Positions 46,501 through 57,100 are shown, counted from the first letter of the stretch. The stretch is DNA of 64,000 bases from Omphiscola glabra (GCA_964017045.1 OZ024808.1:14438284-14502283), one strand, 5' to 3'. The notes: a model not told the origin generated them from the sequence alone. Program-made: numbers and translations.

Positions 46501-49500
46501 GTTGTCTGACATTTGGACAGGGACGGGTCCAGTGTTGTTCGTCAACGAGTTTCGAGATATCGGGCCGAGATTGGGGGACATGCTATTGGAGGCGTAGGGT
46601 CGAGACCCCGGGACGCTAGTTGGTGACACATCGGGTGTAAAAGAATTCCTTTGGGTGACGCGACCACTGATCGGACCAGCACTGGCCTGGGCTACGGTTT
46701 GTGGATTCGCCTCGCCTGGAATCGGAATTCCGTTGGGGGATATTGAATTCCTAGAATATGGGACAATACCTTGACCCGCGCTGTTCATCAGGGTCAGTGG
46801 GGGTACGGCGCCATTCATCGAATTGCCAATAAACTGGCCGCTGGTTTGACTTCTCATTTGCGCAGGACTTACCTCCCCGTTGTACATCATGGACATGCGT
46901 GGGTCAGGCCCGGCGCTGTTCCTGCTGTGGGGGCCCGGGCTGGGGTAGTAGCCGCCGTTGTTATCTATACTCGTAGTGTTGACATTTGCCTGGGGCGTTC
47001 CGGGGACCCCCGAGGCGATGTTGCTCTCGCGTGCCTCATTTGAAACCGCAATGTTATCCATCATTTCTGTTCCGATCCTGTTCCTGATGTCATCCGTCAC
47101 GGCCTCCACGAAATTGCTGAGCTTCCTCTTGGTCCCGTCAGAGATGATGTTGGACCCCGGCGACGGCACCCCGGCGTCCGCGCTCTGAACATACATGGGT
47201 TCATCCTGGTCTGGACTCCCCGGGAGACTCTGGTTCACGTCCACCGCATTGGCCGTGTTGGACGCGTACCGAGACTGTACCACCGCATTGGCCGTGTTGG
47301 ACGCATGCCGGGACTGTAGCTGGGAGTCGTACTGTCGCGGATTCTGTGGCGGAGTCTGCACTTGAGACATAGTTCGACTCATGGGCGAATGCCGGGCTTG
47401 ATCTTGAGTAGGATAAGGGGGGTCGTAATCGGGATTAATTTGAGCATCAGGTTGATATTCAGGTCGACTGGGTGTTTGATTCCCGGAGGGAAACTTATTA
47501 ATAGACATTTTAGTGTTGTCGCCTAAAGCTTATTTTCTATGCAACAAATTTTTTTATCAGTTCATATGCAAAATCTTATATCTATGTAAAAAGTTGTATT
47601 TTTAGGATCGGCGCTCTTAAAGATCATTTTCATTATATAAGGTGCAAAGTCCAGTTTCAAATTCTAGCTGTCGTATATTTTTTCAGAGTATGTGGATGGA
47701 TCGGGCCTCCGCCTCTTCCTCACAAAGCAGCTGCGGCAGTTCGATGCGGCCATTATTGACACTGGCGTCAATACGGACACGTACCAGATTGTCCCGCCCC
47801 ATTACAAGAGCTTCATTTCCAGCGGGCACTGCCACCGTGACTGCTTGGCGCAGGTGAGGCGCAGTACAGAATGTTTTAGATCATCGTGTTCATGTTCTGT
47901 AAAAAGAAATAATTGCTTTTTTAAAAATTGTTTAATGATTTCAAGGCAGTGGTGTAGGAAGGGGTCAGACCGCCCTGTGAGAAACTTTTTTCTGTGTCTT
48001 GATTTTATCATTTTATTTTTAAAATGTTAGTAAGGCACCCTGAAGAGATATTTTGTGTTCAGGATGGGTTGTAATCTTGACCCTAACTGGGCGACACAAA
48101 CCCTTGCTACGTCACAAACCCTTGCTACGCCACAAACCCTTGCTACCCTTGCTACGCCACAAACCCTTGCTACGTCACAAACCCTTGCTACGTCACAAAC
48201 CCTTGCTACGTCACAAACCCTTGCTACGTCCCAAAACCATGCTACGCTACTGTAATAATGCAAAATTTATTTTATAAGTGTTTCATGCTTTATGATGAAG
48301 ATATTTGCTGGCATCCGTCCGTCAAGGTGACGATGAAGGAATTCGCAGGACGAAATCCACAAGGCCTGGGATTATTCTTATAGGATTATTAGCTGGTTCC
48401 CAACAGCAAATCGCCTCTCTCCATGCCGCTGGATGACCCCAAGGGAACATCATGTGGATGATACAGCTTGGCACCAGTGGCGTCGCAGGAGTTTCCGGAA
48501 TGTTTCATTGTATCAATGTTATCCGCCTATCGGGACTCCATCTCCGGGTTTGAATTCAGAGTTGCCTTCTCTTAGATGAGTTGCCGTCCAAGGTTAGCGA
48601 GTCCCATCCACCCGGGGTGCTGGTGGTGTTTTTGCTTGAGATTTGCTCAGTTTAGACCACTCGGCTACCCAGCATCACACGATGAAGATATATTTGATCA
48701 AATAATTAGAATAATTGTTGCTTCATTATTTATGCAAATTTGAAAGCCGTAAAATGTTTAATTATATGATCCAAGTCTCCTCGTCTTCAAACTCGAGCGT
48801 GCGATTCATGCAGATAAACTTTGTGTTTTCCCAATATTTAAGAATACTCCTTGTTCATATTTGAGCTATTTTGGTTTTTTCTAAAATTCTTAAAGCCAAT
48901 TAAGTATTCCATTAGTTTGTTTTTTAAAAAGTATCTCTTCACCAAAATTCTTACTTCGGCCTGTCAGTGTCGCACACCATTGGCGCAAACTGACCAGACA
49001 TACGTAGATGCAAAAAGGTTAAACGTTTCACCGAGTACACTGACAGGTGGCCCACTTCATAGCCTCGCTTATTTTATGCGGTTGACAGTTTCGTGCGCAA
49101 AGTCCTTGTTCTTTAATAGCGACGAGATGGTAGCCCTGGAATCCAAAGTCTCTTTCGAATGCCGGTTAAAAATCATCTCAGAACCTTGCCAATTTCTTTC
49201 TCTGAGCGGGATATGATCACCAACAACAATACGAACAACAACAAAAACAACAACACAATCAACGACAACTAACATTATTATATCAATCGTTTATTTTTCT
49301 AAGTTTAGAAGCGTCTGGATTACTGAGTATGAACATTAAGATTCAATCATCATTGATGTGAAACCAATCATGTTATCTACCATTGCATTTAGACTGCGTG
49401 AATTATTTCAAAGAGTTCAAAATTTTTTTTTAAAAATACAGTTCATTTTAAATACCACAATACGTAATGTCTACATCATCATATACTCTAACCTGGAAAA

Positions 49501-52500
49501 ATAATATCAGAATTACCGCGATTTAAGCCAGCTATTGATCTCCACTTTAAAACTTTATAAAAAATAAAGGGTAAATGTGAAGAGATGGCACCGCGTTTTT
49601 AACCATGGTCGCCATCTTGGTTGCCATTACCCAAAAAATTAAGAATAAAACGTTAAAAGATAATGAAAAAAATGTCCTAAATCTATCCCTAAACCTAACC
49701 TGAACCCTAAATTGACCCTATTGGAAGTAAGGTTTTGCAAATGAAGTCACGGTGCTATCTCTTCCCATTAGCCAAATATTATTAAATTCTTGAAGATCTG
49801 AAATAGTTAAATGTAAGTCTGCTGGCGTGTCTAGTTTTGCACAAAGAAATAATAAATGTTCCCTCTTTTATTTTTAGCATTGCTATAAAAGACTTCCTGA
49901 TGCTTCTCCTAAATATTCATAGTTAAAATTATTATATTAAAGTTTTGTTTGTATTCTTGATTTCTTAGAGCAATTAACTTGTTTTTCTAGTTCCCGTTGT
50001 GAATTTATTTTTCCAAACACATATAGAAACATGGAAGAAAGTGCTCATAGATGACAATGTTTACTTTTATATTTTGTTACCTCATAAAAAATTTATAAGA
50101 TTGTATAATTTTCATGTCATCTTTTGCAAAGGTAAATACCATTTAAAATTATTAGGCCCTTAAAAATACTTATCAATAGAGATAGTTCGAATAAGGCCTA
50201 AATAAAGTTGTTGCCAAATTTACCTTAAATTTTGTGTGTATTTTCAGGGTTTAGGAAGTCAAGAAATTCATGTTTTCGCCAATTTGCTCCACGGCCACCT
50301 TTTAGCCCGGAAGTTGCGTACTCGTCACTTCCGAAATGGAATAGAGTTGTCTCCCCTTCTGGAGGATAACAACTACGATTTTAATTACCAGGAAATGAGG
50401 GTTCTCAAAGAGGAGAGGACCATTAAAGCAGTAAGTTATTGACACTAGTGTAAATGTTTATTGATTAATAAATGAAAAGTGTACCTTACTTGACTAATTA
50501 ATCTTCATCGTGAGATTTTTTTTTATTGGATAACACTGTGTCAAGTTAAACAGAGATTAAGCGTATAGTATACAGTATACCATTTTGAAAGCCACAATTC
50601 AACTATTACAGCTGTCAAATTGCAATGCATACAAGTGGTTAATTCATTTAAGAAGAGAAGGTGCATTGGGAAAATTTAATTTTTAAAGAGAAATCTATGG
50701 ATTTAAAAAATGCTTTTGAATAAATGAACCATTCTATAGATTCTTTTGTCTCCCCCCAAACCCCCCCCCCCCCACACACACACACAATATTGATCACATC
50801 TTATCGTATGCCTGTCTATTTTTTTTAAATGCCAAAGTCTTAAGTCTTTAGTAGTTCCTCGGAAAATATCCTGATGTTATTTAATGGTGACATACAATGA
50901 TATAGTGATGACATTATTCATTCATACTTTTATCAAAACACAACTCATTTTTTATGTTTTGTGTTTAAATATTTCTCCCTCTGTTCCAGGACAAAGCAAC
51001 CTTTTTTTTTTTTACCACGGGGCCACTTCCAGGGCTTTTCCAAGAATTCCCCGGCTCACCACATTCTAATTCATATTTTTGTGTATCGTTAAAGGGGACA
51101 AAAACACTGTTTCGCTCTATATTAACTGTCTGTATTGGACACACTTCTGTTATCGCAGAGCTGGATAGCTTAGTACTACTCTAACCCATTTCGATGGTTT
51201 ATTTAAGTGCCCACATATTTTCTGTGGCTTTCCATCCTCCTGGAAGCATTTCCGAAGCACACTCGACATCTTCTCACGGCACAACAGTGTTGCCGGTTGT
51301 GGAGCTCTGACTAATCTCCACTGTACTGAGTACATATTCCTCCACTGACAAGGGCAAAGCATCAATCGAACACACACACACACAAACTGATTGATTGCAC
51401 CAAACAATTATACATTTTTTATATTTTAAAATGTCCAATCCTGATGAAACGTGATGTGAACATCTTTTCCCCCCAGCATTTAAACACCCACTTTGATTGA
51501 CCAGCTCAGTTTTATAGAACGCCACAATGCATGATGTTCTTTCAGGGTGACAGTCTCATCACGGAGTGTGACTATGATTCCACCAGCCGCACAGACATCA
51601 CATACGTGAGTACTTCCTTTGGCATTCAGAACTAATGTCATACCAGCCTTTACATTGCAGATTTATTTCAACAACTATTTCAGAAAAAACAAAAGAAAAT
51701 GTTAGGCACCAAAGGCACTTGCGATATTTTTGTTTCATTTATGCTGAGAATCTCATTTAGCGCATTTTTCTGTAAGATCATTTCATGAAATCGGTGTCAT
51801 CATATTTCCTTCATCTTCCCCTTGGGTAGCAGGAAAATTTTATTTGGGGGGAGGGGGGGGGTGTGGCGCTGAAATTTTCATAGAATATGTTGTCATCGGC
51901 AACTAGTCTATGTGCCAAATTTCAGCTCGATAGTTTGACGGGAAGTGAGTCAACTAGTCGTCTGAAGACCTTTGAATAGTGTCCTTTATTTGTGCACAGG
52001 GAGGTCTACCAAGTACTAGTGAGATGTGCCAGGCCTTTCTGCTCTACTACCCGAAGGTAGCGCTGTCCAGGTGTGTTTCTAGGTAAGACATGCACTGTAT
52101 AAACATACATAGTTACAATATCATCATACAGAGTGACAGTATCATCATCTAAGTAGCATTAGTGACTATATCGTCATACATAGTGACAATGTCATCATAC
52201 ATTGTGACAGTGTCACGATCTAAGTAAGATACGTGACTATATCATCATACATAGTGACAACGTCATCATACATTGTGACAGAATCACGATCTAAGTAAGA
52301 TACTTAACTATATCATCATACATAGTTAAAGAAGTGATATCCTTTATGGAAAGATAGTTACTAGAGCTATCATCAAGGTAAATAAATGACAGTGAAGTCA
52401 TCTTATAGGTAACATAGTTACAGTACACTGATAGCCTTGGTGACACAGTTACAGCACACTGATAGCCTTGGTGACACAGTTACAGCACACTGATAGCCTT

Positions 52501-54411
52501 GGTGACACAGTTACAGCACACTGATAGCCTTGGTGACACAGTTACAGTAGACCCATAATCTAGCTAACGCATTGACGGTATCATTGTACATTTACGAAGT
52601 TCGCGTACTAGTTTTAACTCCATTTAGTAATAAAACACCACGTTACTCAGTAGCTGTGTCTTTATCAAAACTAGACTCTCAATGGCATCCTTACGACTGG
52701 CAAAAATAGTTGTCTGTTGACTTTTGAAGTGGTTTGGGAGGGGGTGGTTAGGGTCCTCCTTTAATCCTCAAAACTTAAATGATAAATTCCATCAACTCTT
52801 CAATGCAGTTAAAACATCTACAAAGTGATGCACGCAACTCAGCACATCACTCATCACCCACTCATCCCCCCTTTCATCCCCCCCACTCATAACCCGATCT
52901 TTACCCACTCATCACCCGACTCATCACCCACTCATCACCCGAGCATCACTCACTCATGACCCAATAAGCATCTACTCGTCACCCCACTTATCACCCACTC
53001 ATCACCGAATCATCACTCACTCATCACCTGATTATCACCTACTCATCACCCACTCATCACCCCCCTCATCACCCCACTCATCACCTACCCATCACCCACT
53101 CATCACCCCACTCATCAACGCACTCATCACCCTTTCTCATCACCCAACTAATCACCCAATCAGTACACTGCCATCCTCTCCAATCAATCCACACAAATAA
53201 TTGATCTCCTATAACATTCACAGAATACGTTACAAACTGACTGGAACAGCTGTCCAGAGTGACGTGCTGGACACTGTCCGAAGTCTTAACTGGACCGACG
53301 CGAACGTGAGGGATAGATTCAGGCAGGATGCGTACAACTCCCCGGTCATAGAAATCTGCTACACCAACGCCACACAGGTTTGTCTGTCTTACCCATTTAT
53401 GGATACTCTTTAACCTCATCCCAAATAGGCTAGCGCAGCGGTTCTCAACTTGTGGGTCGCAACCCTTTGGGGGGGGGGGTTTGAACGAACCTCTTTCCCC
53501 GAGGGTCGCCTGTGACCAATCGGAAAACACACACACTCTACAGTTATGAAGTAGCAACGAAAATTATTTTGTGGTTGAGGGGTCGCCACAACATGAGGAA
53601 CTGTATTTAAGGGTCGCGGCCTTAGGAAGGTTGAGAACCACTGGGGCTAGCGCGTCAGCTAGGTAGGAATAGGGATTCGTGACTTCAGCTGAGAGCTCTA
53701 AATTTGTATGATATTTTGATGTGGACACATGATCAAAAGTTTAAAAAAAGGAAAGTTTAGCTGGTTTAAAAAAACGTGCGTTTTGAAGAGTCGTGTCGCG
53801 AACAACTAACGACAGGAGGTACCGTAGATTTTTAAAAAGCAATAGTTCTCAAAAAAAATCCCCCCCCCCCCTTTTTTAAATTATTTTTTTTACTGACTGG
53901 TTACAAAGATTTAATTTGGGATTTAAAAAAGAAGTGATTGGTAATAATTTAGATTTTAAAAAAAAAAGGCAAGGAATTTCAAATGTAAGGCCATTAAAAT
54001 GTATCAAATACAAAATGTGGAAGTGTTTTAAATATATGCGCACTGATGTTGATTTCGCAATTGTTTAAGGCGGCGGTTCTCAACCTGTGGGTCGCGACCC
54101 CTTTGGAGGTAGAACGACCATTTCAAATGGGGTCGCCTAAGACCATCGGAAAACACATACTCTACAGTTATCAAGTATCAACGAAAATAATTTTGTGGTT
54201 GTGGAAAAGAGGGGGGGGGGGGTCGCCACAACATGAGTATCTGTTTGAAGGGGTCGCGGCATTGGGAAGATTGAGAGCCACTGGTTTAAGGGTTATGCGT
54301 TTTTTTCCCCACAATTATTGTTTCTATTTCCAGTTTACAATCAACCTCCAGCCCAAGCCGAACATCACCCAAGAATATAAACCACAAACCTTCTGTTATC
54401 ATTCCCCATAG
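34584..54411 (+). CDS. DBH/MOXD1-like copper monooxygenase, paralog B (14 exons, 572 aa)
   Basis: Same family and architecture as paralog A. Exons: 34584-34674, 36151-36264, 37512-37603, 38652-38798, 40349-40534, 41678-41761, 42901-43077, 43373-43475, 47687-47853, 50248-50430, 51546-51605, 52000-52082, 53224-53377, 54334-54411. Exons 2-12 match A in length and phase; exons 1, 13 and 14 are 3, 3 and 6 bases longer. Signal peptide (FLRAVLVIATCQG), DOMON domain, then copper domains. Ligands kept: His252 and His253 (LVHH), His323 (LETHYNNP), His402 and His404 (LLHGH), Met477 (SEMC). Exon 5 is preceded by an array copying its own acceptor, exon 3 is followed by copies of its donor, and intron 8 holds an antisense intronless gene. 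It ends CYHSP with no membrane anchor. Divergence from A is substantial, so the duplication is not recent. Confidence 0.9.
34725..35185. other. GC-rich block in intron 1 of paralog B
   Basis: About 460 bases much richer in G and C than the surroundings, with frames open on both strands but no recognised domain. It could be the 5' part of a retroelement or an internal CpG island. No terminal repeats were found. Confidence 0.35.
35557..35690. repeat. long imperfect palindrome
   Basis: The words attagtgattctgttttaac and ttaaaacagaatcactaat are inverted copies around an AT-rich centre, with a second inverted pair atctctcaaat and atttgagagac. Likely a foldback MITE remnant in intron 1 of paralog B. 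Confidence 0.55.
35830..36010 (+). repeat. dispersed repeat family X, internally deleted copy
   Basis: Begins tgcgcaaaataaagttccc, jumps to ctaataaggattcgtgcg and ends atgggaagttcacgcgtagc, matching both ends of the 1535-1870 copy. Confidence 0.5.
36525..36875 (+). mobile_element. LINE 3' fragment (reverse transcriptase protein tail)
   Basis: Translation contains KRKRWRWIGHTLRKP, LTWNPQGKRKRGRPKNTWRR, MGYTWKQLERKAQDRDEW and GGLCPRRGKG, a tail seen in many invertebrate non-LTR retrotransposons. About 110 codons are open, so it is fairly young, but the rest of the element is absent. Intron 2 of paralog B. Confidence 0.85.
37565..37795 (+). repeat. ~62-66 bp minisatellite copying the exon 3 end and donor of paralog B, 4 copies
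   Basis: Exon 3 ends GGCTGGGTCAAGGATGGAGT, then TACACACTGGTCT/gtaagtca at 37603. Three downstream copies repeat ggctgggtca-acggagt-cacactggtct followed by ttaagtca, gttagtca and gttagtca. The donor is lost in the second copy and weakened in the third and fourth. Confidence 0.9.
37970..38270 (-). repeat. dispersed repeat family X, reverse copy
   Basis: Reads gcgtgagcttcccat, taatattcgaatatccca, gcttctgcacc and aactatttccgtaaaacaaa, the complement of family X words. Intron 3 of paralog B. Confidence 0.5.
38845..38960. repeat. degenerate tandem repeat
   Basis: Variants of gtggttgatgtcatccttgt, 5 copies, about 50 bases after exon 4 of paralog B. Confidence 0.75.
39431..40348 (+). repeat. 54-bp array copying the exon 5 acceptor and exon start of paralog B, 17 extra units
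   Basis: Exon 5 starts ATCCATACAG/AATGGCACCACACG at 40349. Upstream, AATGGCACAACAC-type exon starts recur every 54 bp, back to 39431 without indels. Most units keep tccatacag or tccacacag before them; a few have lost the AG. All units are open in the exon's reading frame (LTSIQNGTTHEVLIYSVY-like, 18 residues). Confidence 0.95.
41358..41656. mobile_element. foldback element with ~85-bp inverted arms
   Basis: Arms of complementary ggaaatttgatcgaaagaaa and ttctttcgatcaaatttcc type sequence, extending through gtcgacggaaaattgat. Flanked by the perfect 9-bp duplication gtgtctttc (41349-41357 and 41657-41665), suggesting a Mutator-like element. It ends 21 bases before exon 6 of paralog B. Confidence 0.8.
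41825..42021 (-). mobile_element. SPIN-like hAT MITE, copy 5
   Basis: Ends cagtggttctcaacc and ggttgagaaccgctg. Perfect 8-bp flanking duplication atctaaac. Intron 6 of paralog B, about 60 bases after exon 6. Confidence 0.9.
43078..43330 (+). repeat. GTGAG-rich repeat filling intron 7 of paralog B
   Basis: The donor gtgagtgg leads directly into degenerate repeats of gtgagagatg, which fill most of the 295-bp intron. Many units resemble weak 5' splice sites. Confidence 0.75.
43525..43714 (-). mobile_element. SPIN-like hAT MITE, copy 6
   Basis: Ends cagtggttctcaacc and ggttgagaaccgctg. Perfect 8-bp flanking duplication ctctaagg. Intron 8 of paralog B. Confidence 0.9.
43785..44500. repeat. minisatellite, ~34 bp unit, ~20 copies with palindromic cores
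   Basis: Unit gactagtgactaatgactta followed by tcattaatgactt. Each unit contains the perfect palindrome tcattaatga, so single strands could form serial hairpins. Intron 8 of paralog B. Confidence 0.95.
44560..44863. mobile_element. hAT-type MITE, 304 bp
   Basis: Ends caggagtcatc and gaggacccctg, with the perfect 8-bp flanking duplication gtctagaa. Intron 8 of paralog B. Confidence 0.75.
45503..45508 (-). terminator. poly(A) signal of the nested gene
   Basis: AATAAA on the minus strand, 78 bases past the stop codon of the 640-aa gene. Confidence 0.6.
45586..47508 (-). CDS. intronless gene of unknown function, nested in paralog B intron 8
   Basis: A 640-codon open frame with no intron, start context AAAATGT. 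No family is recognised. Residues 1-370 are low-complexity, rich in Ser, Pro, Asn, Gln and Met, with a near-repeat of ASNTANAV near residues 70-90. Residues ~375-455 look folded (VTLNINEIVAKTDGKKLYLE). The C-terminal third is rich in Cys, Ser and Glu, with clusters KCNKPCC, DECGCS, CANVCCCQSC and CVEVSC. No signal peptide or membrane segment is seen. Its base composition is clearly GC-richer than the intron around it, and the reading frame is intact, so it is probably a real gene and perhaps an old retrocopy. A cysteine-rich structural or sperm-type protein is possible but only a guess. Confidence 0.75.
   Translation of the reverse strand: MSINKFPSGNQTPSRPEYQPDAQINPDYDPPYPTQDQARHSPMSRTMSQVQTPPQNPRQYDSQLQSRHASNTANAVVQSRYASNTANAVDVNQSLPGSPDQDEPMYVQSADAGVPSPGSNIISDGTKRKLSNFVEAVTDDIRNRIGTEMMDNIAVSNEARESNIASGVPGTPQANVNTTSIDNNGGYYPSPGPHSRNSAGPDPRMSMMYNGEVSPAQMRSQTSGQFIGNSMNGAVPPLTLMNSAGQGIVPYSRNSISPNGIPIPGEANPQTVAQASAGPISGRVTQRNSFTPDVSPTSVPGSRPYASNSMSPNLGPISRNSLTNNTGPVPVQMSDNAAMVQRTSQVNNIIREASKVLSESQAVLQEMGPQIAGKKNSVSIAPDGKLFRLSEERPMSTRDDLQLQAKKVTLNINEIVAKTDGKKLYLEIPLDAEGRVVAAFTPAMDTPGTRWKTSSCLETTSQRRKCNKPCCSVRREQSAENTQSNECYDPCSGESNLTGEYTDSYSARNSKSLNTASEGYTSGDECGCSNSKTLCRKKNKEGTKSPREHISQTYVPSSCRDCTPKRDSCANVCCCQSCADSTESSDGCISEYSTECVEVSCSNDLPPGTVVSTKRKITRKCVQFRAGNSEECVGESGSPV
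48088..48243. repeat. tandem repeat, 18-19 bp unit, ~8 copies
   Basis: Unit acgtcacaaacccttgct, in intron 9 of paralog B. Confidence 0.9.
48290..48690. repeat. dispersed repeat shared with 58370-58530
   Basis: Shared ordered words: ccaagggaacatc, a ggatgatacagctt/gggtataacagctt stretch, a ggcgtcgcaggag/ggcgccgttggg stretch, cattgtatcaatg/cattgtgtcaatg, and cgggact. No frame or termini recognised. Confidence 0.4.
49569..49773. mobile_element. MITE family T, copy 2
   Basis: Termini gggtaaatgtgaagagatgg and the complement of ctatctcttcccattagcc. Interior gccatcttggttgcc and ctaaacctaacctgaaccct match copy 1. Flanks aaataaa and aaatatt are only partly alike. Intron 9 of paralog B. Confidence 0.55.
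51640..51860 (-). repeat. dispersed repeat family X, partial reverse copy
   Basis: Contains aacaactatttcagaaaaaacaaaag-type sequence and cacttgcgatatttttg, matching the reversed ends of family X. Intron 11 of paralog B. Confidence 0.4.
51885..51985 (+). repeat. dispersed repeat family Y, copy 3
   Basis: Words tgttgtcatcggcaactagt, tgtgccaaatttcagctcga and gacgggaagtgagtcaacta. It ends about 15 bases before exon 12 of paralog B. Confidence 0.55.
52130..52330. repeat. degenerate tandem repeat, intron 12 of paralog B
   Basis: About three units with atcatcatacatagtgacaa and gatctaagtaagatac. Confidence 0.75.
52400..52550. repeat. 31-bp minisatellite, ~5 copies
   Basis: Unit tgacacagttacagcacact followed by gatagccttgg. 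Confidence 0.9.
52840..53165. repeat. 12-bp tandem repeat array
   Basis: Variants of cactcatcaccc, pyrimidine-rich, ending about 60 bases before exon 13 of paralog B. Confidence 0.9.
53436..53643 (+). mobile_element. SPIN-like hAT MITE, copy 7
   Basis: Starts cagcggttctcaacttgtgg, ends ggttgagaaccactg. The flanking 8-mer ggctagcg is perfect, with one extra g next to the right end. Intron 13 of paralog B. Confidence 0.85.
54071..54293 (+). mobile_element. SPIN-like hAT MITE, copy 8
   Basis: Starts cggcggttctcaacctgtgg, ends ttgagagccactg. Perfect 8-bp flanking duplication gtttaagg. It ends 40 bases before the last exon of paralog B. Confidence 0.9.
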
Positions 54412-54614
54412 GAAACATTCAAACAGACAGAGCTCGGCCAGCCTGTGCTGTTATAATCGTATTTTTCTGTTACTAATATCCGTTTTCTTCACACAATAGA
54501 AACTAAATAATGCTTGAAAAATTAAAAAAGTGTTTTGCTTTGTTGTCTACTAGGTCGAAAATACATCCGACATTAACTTTTTTTTAAAAAAAAACAAAAA
54601 CAGTTCAAAATTCA

Positions 54615-55036
54615 GTCAGGTCACTTGGAGTGATTGCCCGACTGACATGGTCACTTGGAGTGATTGCCCGACTGACATGGTCACTTGGAGTGATTGCCCG
54701 ACTGACATGGTCACTTGGAGTGATTGCCCGACTGACATGGTCACTTGGAGTGATTGCCCGACTGACATGGTCACTTGGAGTGATTGCCCGACTGACATGG
54801 TCACTTGGAGTGATTGCCCGACTGACATGGTCACTTGGAGTGATTGCCCGACTGACATGGTCACTTGGAGTGATTGCCCGACTGACATGGTCACTTGGAG
54901 TGATTGCCCGACTGACATGGTCACTTGGAGTGATTGCCCGACTGACATGGTCACTTGGAGTGATTGCCCGACTGACATGGTCACTTGGAGTGATTGCCCG
55001 ACTGACATGGTCACTTGGAGTGATTGCCCGACTGAC
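54615..55036. repeat. 30-bp minisatellite, 14 almost identical copies
   Basis: Unit tcacttggagtgattgcccg followed by actgacatgg. Near-zero divergence marks it as the youngest or most homogenised array in the window. Frames are open on both strands; this is an artefact of the 30-bp period. Confidence 0.97.
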
Positions 55037-55384
55037 AAGACTAAACAATCACTTGGAATACTGATCTCCCTTCGAATGTACAGCACTGTGTTTGACGTCA
55101 AATTAATTATTGTCTAACAATTAATAGGATATTTGATTTTTTTTTAAAGCGGGTCATCAAGGACGGTCCTCATGTCCTCAAGTTTACATGTCAGAATTGG
55201 ATGATACAGTCGTGTGTGTGTGGAAATGAAACAAAAATGCAGAGGTTCTTGGGGTAGCCACGGCGGGGTAGCCACGGCTCCCTCAAAGTGGTGGCGCGAA
55301 GTGAAAACAAAATATTTAACAAAATCCTCCATTTCATAGTGCACTTGCTAAAATTTGATAGAGGGCGCATTCTTTAAACCGGGA

Positions 55385-55665
55385 TACCTCTAGGTGTCTA
55401 AGCATGTCAGGGCTATTACCTCTAGGTGCTCAAGCATGTCATAGCTATTACCTCTATGTGCCTAAGCATGTCATGGCTATTATCTCTAGGTGTCTAAGCA
55501 TGTCAGGGCTATTACATCTAGGTGTCTAAGCATGTCATGGCTATTACCTCTAGATGTCTAAGCATGTCATGGCTATTACCTCTAGGTGTCTAAACATGTC
55601 AGGGCTATTACCTCTAGGGGTCTAAGCATGTCAGGACTATTACCTCTAGGTGTCTAGCCTACTTA
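55385..55665. repeat. 32-bp minisatellite, ~9 copies
   Basis: Unit tacctctaggtgtctaagca followed by tgtcagggctat. In 55680-55960 an open frame of 87 codons is seen with no recognised domain. From 56290 to 57100 nothing is recognised. Confidence 0.92.
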
Positions 55666-56144
55666 ATAGACCAGTTCGTTAGAAAAAGTGCTTCAAACAC
55701 AACAAAGTGGACAGCAACGACAAGCAGAAACGACTCCAACCCAACTGGGATCCTCAAAACATTGTTGTCTTACTTGCGTGAAAGTTTTTCCACGCACAAA
55801 TACGTCAAGCAGGCCACCCGAGTTCTCACCGTCGAATATAGCCTCGGTCTTCGTCGCGTGTGAAGGACGAACATCACTAGGAAAGCTGCACGATTTTGAA
55901 AAGGTTACGAGTTCATCTTTTGTATTTCACCTTTTCCGCCTTCTTCCTTAAAACACAGCGGTTCTTATCGAAAGTGGACCTAAATAAATTATGTTACACA
56001 TAAATTCCAAACAACACCTCTTTTCTTCACAGACGATGTTTTTATTACCAGAGTTATTAGTATTCTTTATTTTAAATATTTGAATGCAGACAATTTCTAA
56101 CATTCATTAAAAAACATAAACATTTTTAAAGACTAAATCCACGT

Positions 56145-56290
56145 TTTGTGTGGCTCTTTGTTTTCAATTGTCACAAAGGTTTGGCTGCTTGTATGGCTCT
56201 TTGGTTTCAATTGTCACAAAGGTTTGGCTGCTTGTGTGGCTCTTTGGTTTCAATTGTCACAAAGGTTTGGCTGCTTGTATGGCTCTTTGA
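56145..56290. repeat. 42-bp minisatellite, 3.5 copies
   Basis: Unit tgtggctctttggtttcaat followed by tgtcacaaaggtttggctgctt. Confidence 0.9.
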
Positions 56291-57100
56291 TTTCTGGCTT
56301 CGGGGCCGATGTAGTCGGTAACTGGAATTACACAAACACTTCGTTCACAAATTACGTCACACTCGTGGGGTGGGGCTGGGGGGTCGAGAATTTGTGACAC
56401 TTTGTGAACAGGGGGGTGTCAAAAATTTGTGACGTCACACTTTAAAAAAAAAATCTAAAATTTTCTAATTTTAAAAATCTTTATTTAATTTTAAAAACAT
56501 TAATTTGCGGTCGAAATTGCCTCAGGTATTATAGGTACCGTGAAACTCAGTCGCTCACACCTTTTGGACATATTGACAAATGACGCAAAAACTGTTGTGG
56601 CCATTTTACATTCGGCTTGGGGAGGACTTCGTTGTTTTGTGTTTTACGTCACAGTTTTCTAATAATACTACATCTTAATCCATTATGGGAAAATGTCAAA
56701 GAATAAAATAAAAATCTTAGTTCAGATATTAAACTTTTATGTATGTTTTGAATTTTTTTAGATGTGACGTGACACTAAAAGGAAGGGGGTGAGGGGTAAA
56801 GAATTTGTGACACTTTGTGACGGGGGAGGACGTCTGAAAAGGTCATTTTTGGCGTGACGTAACTTACGAACATCACATAAGATCTCAGTTCTTTAGATAT
56901 TTAAAGTTAATGTGATCTTGTAAAATGTTTCTACAAGTTCCAAAGGATTGACAAACACTATTGCTACAAAACTTTCGAGCCCTCATCTTGACTCCCCTTT
57001 ATTTCTAAATTTCTCTTAACTGCTTCCCTTTACTTTCTCCCCCATCCCACTCATTTTTAAAAAAAAAATTTTTGATGGTCTAAATATTAATTAAACGTAC

